From an uncultured Flavobacteriales bacterium (GTDB lineage: Bacteria > Bacteroidota > Bacteroidia > Flavobacteriales_E > Vicingaceae): 43,065 bases of DNA. The DNA lies in contig CAJXRL010000002.1 of the NCBI GenBank assembly GCA_913059105.1, positions 1 to 43,065 on the forward strand, given 5' to 3'. Below are positions 1 through 7,712 of this stretch, piece by piece (the stretch's first letter is position 1; each line of letters opens with the position of its first letter). The notes below the pieces were generated by a model that was given only the letters and a program-made list of their open reading frames with translations, searched no databases and had not been told where the DNA came from. A program made the position numbers and the translations under genes.

Positions 1-47
1 GAGATTTCTGCCTGTCTCGTGGGCTCGGAGATGTGTATAAGAGACAG
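1..47 (+). other. Nextera library adapter contamination: P7 tail (GAGAT) + i7 index TTCTGCCT + GTCTCGTGGGCTCGGAGATGTGTATAAGAGACAG
   Basis: Positions 14-47 match the Nextera read-2 adapter with the Tn5 mosaic end. Positions 6-13 sit in the i7 index slot and 1-5 match the end of the P7 primer. Confidence 0.98.
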
Positions 48-275
48 GAAAATACTAAAGTAACTGTGGTGCCAACATAGCATCACTCCTGTGAGAATTA
101 CACCGAAAAAAGAATAGTAAAACTCATTCTTTTGCCTTGCTTGAGGCTCATTGTAATATGCTATTGCAATTAAAAAAACAGAGAATATTAGTAAGTTTAT
201 TCCCAATTTTTCTTGCCAAAAAAGCAAATTGAAAAGCAGTAATCCTATAAGTACAGAAATGGCTTGGGTTTTCAT
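48..275 (-). CDS. Truncated membrane protein (N-terminal ~75 aa), possibly DUF4153/DUF4173-like; runs off the contig into the adapter
   Basis: Open minus-strand frame from ATG at 275: MKTQAISVLIGLLLFNLLFWQEKLGINLLIFSVFLIAIAYYNEPQARQKNEFYYSFFGVILTGVMLCWHHSYFSIF, with no stop before the adapter. Absent from the ORF track, presumably because it is open-ended. Confidence 0.6.
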
Positions 276-337
276 GTTGGTACGTTTTCATACCAACGAG
301 ATTTATAAAATGTTTATTGTTTTAGTAAAAAAAATAG

Positions 338-1045
338 CTAATCAATCAGGTCTGCCAATACCACTAGACCGTGGACATCTAATAAGCGGATCTTTTTACC
401 TTCTAAGGCAATTAATTTCTCCTTTTTAAACTCTGACAACAAACGAATAACAGCCTCCGTTGCTGTACCTACCATATTTGCAATCTCTTCGCGACTTAGC
501 TGTACATCAATACAATCATCGTCATCTAAACCAAAAGTTTCTTTGAGCCACAGTAACATCTCCGCTAATCTTTCTTTTGTCGTTTTTTGAGCCATATCGG
601 TAATTAAACGAGAGGCTTCATTCCAGTTCTTTGCCGTTAACTCCAACATTTTTAAGCTAAACTTTGGTTCAGCTTTTATCATTTCAAAAAACTGCTCGGC
701 TGGTATAAAACAAATCGCAGCATCTTCTAGAGCAACTGCTGTAGAGCCCAATGGTCTTTTACTCAACATAGAATTATAGCCCATTACATCGCCATCTGTG
801 GCAAAACGAACAATTTGCTCTTTTCCAGAGGGGCCCATTTTGCTCATTTTTACTTTACCTTTACTAACGCAATACAAACCTCTAGAGTAATTTCCTTCGC
901 TAAAAACAATCTCTCCTTTGCTAAAAAAGTCACACCCTTTGTGATCGTTTATCTCTTCTAGTTAATTGGAATCTAACGAGCAAAAAACAGACTTGTGCCG
1001 AGCTCCGCAGGTAGCACAAGAAGGAGTTGGTAGTTTTTGGCTCAT
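338..1045 (-). pseudogene. Crp/Fnr-family transcriptional regulator with an in-frame TAA at codon 28 (or a sequence error)
   Basis: The downstream 179-aa ORF has cNMP-type beta-roll and HTH sequence (LSREEIANMVGTATEAVIRLLSEF). The same frame continues upstream to ATG 1045: MSQKLPTPSCATCGARHKSVFCSLDSN*LEEINDHKGCDFFSKGEIVFSEGNYSRGLYCVSKGKV. Stop at 964-962. Confidence 0.85.
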
Positions 1046-1049
1046 ATAC

Positions 1050-1061
1050 TGACAAATATCA
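1050..1061. promoter_or_regulatory. Putative Fnr/Crp-type box TGACAAATATCA upstream of ccoI
   Basis: TGAC-N4-ATCA near-palindrome, 35 nt upstream of the weak -7-like element GAATTTCG (1085-1092) and 42 nt before the ccoI ATG (1103). Confidence 0.55.
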
Positions 1062-1102
1062 TACTTTGTCTTCAATATAAAAAGGAATTTCGAAGATTCA
1101 TA

Positions 1103-3505
1103 ATGAAAGATAATCAATCAAAAAACACACAAGAAAAAGTATGTTATCACTGCGGTGATGAGTGTGTTGATGAGCAAATTGTTTTGGAAGGAAAACTCTT
1201 CTGCTGTAACGGTTGCCAAACTGTTTTTGAAATTTTGTCTCAAAACGAAATGTGCAACTACTATGAGTTAGAAAACATGCCGGGAATCAGCATGAAATCA
1301 AAAAAGCAAGCACGATTCGAATATTTAAGCCAAGGGGATGTAATTGAAAAATTAATTGACTTTCAAGACGAAAATATTTATACCGTTCAATTTTATCTTC
1401 CTCAAATTCACTGTAGCGCATGTTTGTGGTTACTTGAAAATCTATACAAATTACATGAAGGAATAAATAGTAGCAGGGTGAACTTTCTTAAAAAAGAAAT
1501 TTATATCACCTTCGAACATCAAAAACTAAGTTTAAAAGAGTTGGTTGAGTTGCTTGCCAGTTTAGGTTATGAGCCTAAAATCACCCTTAATCAGCTTGAT
1601 GATCAAAAGAGAAAACCCATTCGTAGAAAGCTGATGTATCAGGTTGGTTTAGCGGGTTTTGCTTTTGGCAACATCATGCTGATGAGTTTACCTGAATATT
1701 TTGGGCTAGACGCTGACAGTTTTGAGAAATTTAGACCCTGGTTTACCTGGATCAACCTTGCCATAGCAACTCCAGTTGCTTTTTACAGTGGTCAAGATTA
1801 TTTTATGTCGGCCTGGAAAAGCATTCGAATAAAACGCCTTAACATAGACATTCCTATTGCTCTAGGCGTATTAGTGTTATATATAAGAAGCTTTTACGAA
1901 GTAGTTACTCAAACAGGCTCGGGTTATTTCGATTCTCTTTGCGGTCTTTTATTCTTTTTGCTATTGGGTCGAATTTTCCAAGAAAAGATTTACCATCAAT
2001 TGTCCTTTGAAAGAGATTATCGCTCTTACTTCCCTATTTCTGTAACCAAGCTCACTGAAGGAAAAGAATCAGACATTCCTATTAATGATGTAAAAAAAGG
2101 GGATAAAATTATAATTAGAAACGGCGAGTTGATTCCAGTTGACGCATATTTAATAAAAGGTCAAGCAAGGATTGACAACAGTTTCGCAACTGGTGAGTCT
2201 GCTCCAGTGCACAAAGAGCTTGGCGATAAAATTTATGCCGGTGGACGACAAGTTGGAGAAGCCGTCCAATTAGAAGTAATACAACCGCTAAACCAAAGCA
2301 AGATTACCAGATTATGGAATGAATATTCTGACAAAGAAAAGAGTACTGCAACTTTTTCTGTTATGACGGATAAAATTTCTCAATGGTTCACCCCTATCAT
2401 TCTTTTAATTGCTATTGCTGCAGGTGTCTTTCATTTAAGCTCAGGCCTAGGAAAAAGTGTTGAAGTTATTTGCGCTGTGCTTATTGTTGCTTGCCCCTGC
2501 GCATTAGCGCTGGCGGCCCCTTTCACCTTTGGGCATGCCACGAGATGGTTGGGAAAGCAAAACTGCTATTTACGAGAGGCTGCTGTTATTGAACAAATGG
2601 CTAAAATAGACGCTATCGTTTTTGACAAAACAGGAACGCTTACAGTTAACAACCAAGGGAAAGTATACTATGATGGAGCTACTTTAACATTGTATATTAA
2701 AGAGCATCTCTACAGTTTAGTACACCAAAGTACCCACCCTTTAAGCAGGTTGATAAAAGTTTATTTGGGTGAGCAAAAAAGCCATCCTGCTAAAGAATTT
2801 CAAGAGTTAGAAGGAAAGGGAATTAAAGGAAAAGTAGGCAAAACTGAGTATCGCCTTGGCTCGTCTAATTGGATTTTAAACAACACCAAAAGACAAGACC
2901 AAACACAAGTCCTGTTGGAAATGGACGGAGTTGTATTTGGTACGTTTAGTTTTGAAAACGAATACCGGCCCGGTTTAGGAAGTCTAGTAAAGAATCTGGC
3001 TAAAAACTACTCAATGAGTTTAGTTTCTGGAGACAATGAAGGGCAGAGAGCAAACTTAGAAAAACTATTCCCTGAAGGGACCCAACTATTATTTAATCAA
3101 AGCCCAAAAGACAAACTAGAGGTCATTAAAGCGCTGAACAATCAAAACCTTAATACCATGATGGTAGGTGATGGTTTGAACGATGCCGGAGCATTAAGAG
3201 AAGCCTTTGTTGGAGTTTCTATAGCTGAAGATGTAACCGCTTTCTCTCCTGCTTGCGATGTAATTATTGGAGGAGACCGATTTCAACACTTGAACCGCTT
3301 CGTTGCGTTTGCAAAAAGCAGTAAAAACATTGTGATTGTGAGCTTTATCATCTCCTTTCTATACAATATTTTTGGATTAAGTTTCGCCGTTCAAGGCCAG
3401 CTTTCTCCGGTTTTTGCAGCTATATTAATGCCCATTAGCTCAGTAACCGTGGTAGGTTTTGTAAGTCTGGCAGTCTGGTTAAAGTCAAGAAACATTCGCA
3501 ATTAA
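1103..3505 (+). CDS. ccoI: Heavy-metal-transporting P-type ATPase CcoI/FixI (cbb3 oxidase copper supply)
   Basis: N-terminal CCNGC and HCSAC metal-binding motifs, CPC transmembrane motif (VACPCALAL), DKTGTLT and GDGLNDAGAL motifs. Start moved from 1037 to ATG 1103. Confidence 0.93.
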   Translation: MKDNQSKNTQEKVCYHCGDECVDEQIVLEGKLFCCNGCQTVFEILSQNEMCNYYELENMPGISMKSKKQARFEYLSQGDVIEKLIDFQDENIYTVQFYLPQIHCSACLWLLENLYKLHEGINSSRVNFLKKEIYITFEHQKLSLKELVELLASLGYEPKITLNQLDDQKRKPIRRKLMYQVGLAGFAFGNIMLMSLPEYFGLDADSFEKFRPWFTWINLAIATPVAFYSGQDYFMSAWKSIRIKRLNIDIPIALGVLVLYIRSFYEVVTQTGSGYFDSLCGLLFFLLLGRIFQEKIYHQLSFERDYRSYFPISVTKLTEGKESDIPINDVKKGDKIIIRNGELIPVDAYLIKGQARIDNSFATGESAPVHKELGDKIYAGGRQVGEAVQLEVIQPLNQSKITRLWNEYSDKEKSTATFSVMTDKISQWFTPIILLIAIAAGVFHLSSGLGKSVEVICAVLIVACPCALALAAPFTFGHATRWLGKQNCYLREAAVIEQMAKIDAIVFDKTGTLTVNNQGKVYYDGATLTLYIKEHLYSLVHQSTHPLSRLIKVYLGEQKSHPAKEFQELEGKGIKGKVGKTEYRLGSSNWILNNTKRQDQTQVLLEMDGVVFGTFSFENEYRPGLGSLVKNLAKNYSMSLVSGDNEGQRANLEKLFPEGTQLLFNQSPKDKLEVIKALNNQNLNTMMVGDGLNDAGALREAFVGVSIAEDVTAFSPACDVIIGGDRFQHLNRFVAFAKSSKNIVIVSFIISFLYNIFGLSFAVQGQLSPVFAAILMPISSVTVVGFVSLAVWLKSRNIRN

Positions 3506-3522
3506 AACTTAGCCTATTCCCT

Positions 3523-4329
3523 CTATTTTTCTGGCAAGACTAACATTGGTAAATGAAAGTGCATAATTGCTTTTTTACTATCACTTCTTTTCATTAAACG
3601 ATCCCAAAAAGATTTCTTCCGGCTTACTAAAACCAAGAGCGAATTCAAGTCGGCTATTTCACTTCTCAGCCCTTCTTCAAAGGTATCAGAAAATGCTTCG
3701 TATAGTGAGATGTGATGATCGTTAAAACGGTCTTCAATTTCCCCCCAATTTTGCATCGGCTGGTCCGCTTTTGTACGAACGTGAAATAAACTAATCGGTA
3801 ACTTAAACGCACGAGATAGCACACCAACAAAAGAAATTGTATTCTCTGTTAGCCCTTTACCGTCGTAACTTAATAGAATGTTTTGGATGTTTTTACATCT
3901 ATATTCTTGCGGAATTGCAAAAACAGGGACAGTAGCGTCATCTATCAAATTTGATGCATTGCTCCCAAGCAAGACTTCTTTCATACCAGACGCTCCTTTG
4001 GTTCCCATTACCACAAAATCTGCTTTTTTATCGTGAGACAGGCCTGTTATTTGATCAGAAAATCCCCCCTGTAAAACTGCACTTTCTGAAGTTGCATGAA
4101 TTTTTGGAAATTTATCCTTCAAGACAAACATAAATTTCTCCATTTCCTCAAATGACTGCTTACGCAGTTGTTCCATCAAAGAAAATAAACTACTCGTTCC
4201 TCCTCTTGGTATATCATAAACAGTAGCTACAATGTATTTAAAATTCTCCCCAGTAAAAAAATCGTTCGTGAATTCAAATGCTTTTAAAGAGTTCTCAGAA
4301 AAATCTGTAGGTATAATTATAGTCTTCAT
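3523..4329 (-). CDS. Universal stress protein with tandem UspA domains
   Basis: MKTIIIPTDFSENSLKAFEF start; VVMGTKGASGMKEVLLGSNASNLID nucleotide-binding loop; a second, more degenerate Usp half. Confidence 0.9.
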   Translation of the reverse strand: MKTIIIPTDFSENSLKAFEFTNDFFTGENFKYIVATVYDIPRGGTSSLFSLMEQLRKQSFEEMEKFMFVLKDKFPKIHATSESAVLQGGFSDQITGLSHDKKADFVVMGTKGASGMKEVLLGSNASNLIDDATVPVFAIPQEYRCKNIQNILLSYDGKGLTENTISFVGVLSRAFKLPISLFHVRTKADQPMQNWGEIEDRFNDHHISLYEAFSDTFEEGLRSEIADLNSLLVLVSRKKSFWDRLMKRSDSKKAIMHFHLPMLVLPEK

Positions 4330-4376
4330 ATAAATAATATTTATTCAAATATCGAACATCTATCCTAATTATCATA

Positions 4377-4388
4377 TGACAATTATCA
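4377..4388. promoter_or_regulatory. Putative Fnr/Crp-type box TGACAATTATCA between usp and the CDO-like gene
   Basis: 35 nt upstream of a perfect TAnnTTTG (TAACTTTG, 4412-4419) on +. On - it is also 35 nt from GATATTTG (4353-4346). Confidence 0.65.
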
Positions 4389-4411
4389 TTTTAATACGAC
4401 AATTCGCGGCA

Positions 4412-4419
4412 TAACTTTG
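4412..4419 (+). promoter_or_regulatory. Bacteroidota-type -7 element TAACTTTG for the CDO-like gene
   Basis: Matches TAnnTTTG; 30 nt before the ATG at 4449. Confidence 0.5.
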
Positions 4420-4448
4420 ATTCAAGAATCAATTTAACATTAATATCC

Positions 4449-4985
4449 ATGGTATTCCCAAAAATTACAACTATTCCGCAACTTAATCGAAACCTAAATT
4501 TGGGCGCAGGCCATGGAGGGTATAATGAATTGTTTGCAGCCATTGAGCTTCCAAAAACAGAATGGGGAAACTACTGCACTTGGAAAGATAGCAGGTACAC
4601 TAGAAACTGCATCTCTTCTTGCGAAGAATACGAATTGCTTCTAATGTGCTGGGGTAAAAATCATAAATCTCCCGTTCACAATTATTCATTTCAACAAGGC
4701 TGGATCAAAGTATTGGAAGGCGAACTCACTATCCAGCGTTACGAAATGGACCGCGAAGAGCTTTGCTGCCATAAAAAAGAAATGTTAAGCATAAAAGCTG
4801 GGGAGTCCACCTATCTAAATGATAATATGGGATTTCATGAAGTTTTCAATACAAATGAAGGGAATACGATAAGTCTTCATTTAACGATTGAAAAAGTTAC
4901 CAACTGGGAAGTTTTTAGGGCTTGTCGACAAGAAACAATTAAAGTTAAACCACTCTTAGATTCTAAAAGCCCCGATTGCGAATAG
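4449..4985 (+). CDS. Cysteine dioxygenase (type I)-like cupin protein
   Basis: RYTRN...YELLLMCWGKNHKSPVHNYSFQQGWIKVLEGELTIQRY resembles the CDO core, with GFHEV and ISLHL downstream. Confidence 0.8.
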   Translation: MVFPKITTIPQLNRNLNLGAGHGGYNELFAAIELPKTEWGNYCTWKDSRYTRNCISSCEEYELLLMCWGKNHKSPVHNYSFQQGWIKVLEGELTIQRYEMDREELCCHKKEMLSIKAGESTYLNDNMGFHEVFNTNEGNTISLHLTIEKVTNWEVFRACRQETIKVKPLLDSKSPDCE

Positions 4986-5100
4986 CCGTTGTTTCGCGAT
5001 GTCTTTCAGCAACTTGCAAATATTTTTTACTCCAATTATTGTATTTAAACGTTAAAATATAATTTTTAGCACCTTATAAATTGAAAAGTTTTTAGAAAAC

Positions 5101-5112
5101 TGATAATTATCA
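5101..5112. promoter_or_regulatory. Putative Fnr box TGATAATTATCA (perfect palindrome) upstream of ccoS
   Basis: TGAT-N4-ATCA core of the Fnr consensus, 35 nt upstream of -7-like CATCTTTA (5136-5143) and 59 nt from the ccoS ATG. Confidence 0.7.
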
Positions 5113-5159
5113 TTTTTTAACACGCTCAACTCCGACATCTTTACAAAAATTTTCAATTC

Positions 5160-5342
5160 ATGAGTGTCCTCATTTTATTAATTCTCGCAAGCCTAGTGGT
5201 TGCACTTGGTTTCTTAATTGCCTTTTTCTGGTCAGTTAAGTCAGGTCAATATGAAGATGATTATACGCCATCTGTGAGAATGTTATTTGACGACACCAAG
5301 CCAACTCCTAAAAAAACGGAAGAAAAAGAAATAAACAAATAG
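5160..5342 (+). CDS. ccoS: cbb3-type cytochrome oxidase assembly protein CcoS
   Basis: Short single-TM protein, SGQYEDDYTPSVRMLFDD, directly before ccoNO. Confidence 0.9.
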   Translation: MSVLILLILASLVVALGFLIAFFWSVKSGQYEDDYTPSVRMLFDDTKPTPKKTEEKEINK

Positions 5343-5345
5343 AAA

Positions 5346-7505
5346 ATGGAAATAGAAAAATTCAAATATGACAATAACATCGTCCGGATGTTTGGGAATG
5401 CGACCATTTTGTGGGGAGCAATAGGCATGCTGGTGGGACTTTTAGTCGCCTTTCAATTTATATTCCCTTCGCTAAGCTTTATGGAGTATGTTTCCTTCGG
5501 AAGAGTTAGACCGCTGCATACCAATGCAGTGATTTTTGCATTTGTTGGCAACGGTATTTTCACTGGCGTATACTACTCCCTGCAGCGCTTGCTAAAAACA
5601 AGAATGTACAGTGATTTACTATCCAAAATTAATTTTTGGGGCTGGCAAGCCATTATTGTTTCAGCTGTTGTTACTTTACCATTGGGAATTACAACTTCAA
5701 AAGAATACGCTGAATTAGAGTGGCCAATTGATATTGCCATTACTATTATTTGGGTTGTTTTTGGTTGGAATTTATTTGCAACAATTCTTAAAAGAAGGGA
5801 AAGACATTTATATGTAGCTGTTTGGTTTTACATTGCCACATTTGTAACGGTTGCAGTTCTTCATTTGGTAAATTCATTTGAATTACCAATTAGCTTCACT
5901 AAAAGTTATTCCTGGTATGCTGGCGTTCAAGATGCTTTAGTTCAATGGTGGTACGGACACAATGCTGTTGCATTTTTCTTAACCACTCCGTACTTAGGAT
6001 TAATGTACTATTTTGTCCCAAAAGCAGCGAACAGACCTGTATTTTCCTACCGATTATCGATTATTCATTTCTGGGCCTTGATTTTCTTATACATCTGGGC
6101 CGGTCCTCACCATTTATTATATACCGCCTTGCCTGATTGGGCGCAATCTTTAGGGGTTGTATTTAGTATCATGCTAATTGCTCCTTCTTGGGGTGGCATG
6201 ATTAACGGACTATTAACATTAAGAGGTGCTTGGGATAAAGTTCGTGACAACGTGGTATTGAAATTTATGGTTGTTGCCATTACCGCTTATGGTATGTCAA
6301 CTTTTGAAGGTCCAATGTTATCGCTTAAAAACGTAAACGCAATTGCTCACTTTACAGATTGGATTGTGGCTCACGTTCATGTTGGAGCTTTGGGTTGGAA
6401 CGGTTTCTTAACCTTCGGTATGTTGTACTATTTATGGCCAATAATGTTCAACACTAAACTATACTCGAAAAAATTGGCCAACATACATTTCTGGATCGGC
6501 ACTTTAGGAATCTTATTTTATGCAATTCCATTGTATTGGGCAGGTTTCGTGCAAAGTCAAATGTGGAACGATTTTACAAATGAAGGTTTCTTAAAGTATC
6601 CAAACTTCTTAGAAACGGTTACCAACATTATCCCGATGTATGCATACAGAGCGGTTGGAGGATTATTATACTACATAGGTGTACTTGTAATGATTGTTAA
6701 CCTTATTAAAACTGCAAAATCTGGGGTATTTGTTGCGGATGAACCAGCCGAAGCGGCTCCAATTAAACCAATTGGAAAGAACTACCAAGATGAGCACTGG
6801 CATAGATTTCTGGAAAGAAAGCCTACGTTAATGTTGATCGGGTCATTGGTGGTGATTTCAATAGGAGGAATCATTGAAATGGTACCAACCTTCTTGGTAG
6901 ATTCTAACATTCCAACCATTAAAAGTGTGAAACCATACACCCCTCTTGAATTACATGGTAGAGATGTTTATATCTCTGAAGGTTGTAATAATTGTCATAG
7001 TCAGATGGTTCGCCCTTTCCGTTCTGAAACAGAACGTTACGGAGAATACTCTAAAGCAGGAGAGTTTGTCTACGATCATCCACACTTGTGGGGTTCTAAA
7101 CGCACAGGACCAGATTTGGCAAGAGAAGGAAGTAGCAAGTTGAGAAAACCAAACTCTTGGCATTTCAAGCACATGTATGATCCAAGATCGCTTTCTCCGC
7201 AATCTATCATGCCAGCTTATCCGTGGTTGTTGGATAACACGTACGACACCTCGATGACGGCTGCTAAAATTAACGCCATGATAACTTTGGGTGTTCCTTA
7301 CGATGAGGCACCATATGGCGACAACTATGCTGCAAGAGCCAACGAAGATGTTATAAAACAAGCCAACGAAATTGTGGAAGACATGAGGGCTGTTTTGGAA
7401 GAAGATGGCTTTGATGTAGAAGCAGACAAAGAAATTATTGCCTTGATTGCCTACCTACAGCGTTTGGGTGTAGACATTGAAAAAGGTCAAACCGTTAAAA
7501 AATAA
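5346..7505 (+). CDS. ccoNO: cbb3-type cytochrome c oxidase subunits I and II fused (CcoN-CcoO)
   Basis: Heme-copper oxidase core (GHNAVAFFLTTPYLGLMYYFVPK, HFTDWIVAHVHVGALGWNGF) followed in frame by a CcoO domain with a GCNNCHSQMVRPFRSE heme c motif. Confidence 0.95.
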   Translation: MEIEKFKYDNNIVRMFGNATILWGAIGMLVGLLVAFQFIFPSLSFMEYVSFGRVRPLHTNAVIFAFVGNGIFTGVYYSLQRLLKTRMYSDLLSKINFWGWQAIIVSAVVTLPLGITTSKEYAELEWPIDIAITIIWVVFGWNLFATILKRRERHLYVAVWFYIATFVTVAVLHLVNSFELPISFTKSYSWYAGVQDALVQWWYGHNAVAFFLTTPYLGLMYYFVPKAANRPVFSYRLSIIHFWALIFLYIWAGPHHLLYTALPDWAQSLGVVFSIMLIAPSWGGMINGLLTLRGAWDKVRDNVVLKFMVVAITAYGMSTFEGPMLSLKNVNAIAHFTDWIVAHVHVGALGWNGFLTFGMLYYLWPIMFNTKLYSKKLANIHFWIGTLGILFYAIPLYWAGFVQSQMWNDFTNEGFLKYPNFLETVTNIIPMYAYRAVGGLLYYIGVLVMIVNLIKTAKSGVFVADEPAEAAPIKPIGKNYQDEHWHRFLERKPTLMLIGSLVVISIGGIIEMVPTFLVDSNIPTIKSVKPYTPLELHGRDVYISEGCNNCHSQMVRPFRSETERYGEYSKAGEFVYDHPHLWGSKRTGPDLAREGSSKLRKPNSWHFKHMYDPRSLSPQSIMPAYPWLLDNTYDTSMTAAKINAMITLGVPYDEAPYGDNYAARANEDVIKQANEIVEDMRAVLEEDGFDVEADKEIIALIAYLQRLGVDIEKGQTVKK

Positions 7506-7510
7506 AAGCC

Positions 7511-7711
7511 ATGCTAAAGTTTATAAAACACAATATGGAAACGATAATCGGAATTGAGATTTTCCCACTTATCTCCTTCATCATCTTTTTTATCTTTTTC
7601 TGTGTGCTATTTATTTGGGTAGCCAGAATGCAACGTTCAGAAGTAGATGAATTAGCTGCTATGCCGTTAGATGACGGTACTACCAAAATTGACGCCCCAA
7701 CAAACCTATAA
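7511..7711 (+). CDS. ccoQ: CcoQ-like small cbb3 oxidase subunit
   Basis: 66-aa single-TM protein between ccoNO and ccoP. Confidence 0.75.
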   Translation: MLKFIKHNMETIIGIEIFPLISFIIFFIFFCVLFIWVARMQRSEVDELAAMPLDDGTTKIDAPTNL

Positions 7712-7712
7712 A

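Noticed and set aside
1051-1070. GACAAA-N8-TTTGTC inverted repeat upstream of ccoI
   Set aside because: Real palindrome, but the TGAC-N4-ATCA reading at 1050-1061 explains the site better because it recurs with fixed spacing at two other promoters.
6951-7361. 136-aa minus-strand ORF inside ccoNO
   Set aside because: Antisense to the conserved CcoO heme domain; composition shows no real protein features.
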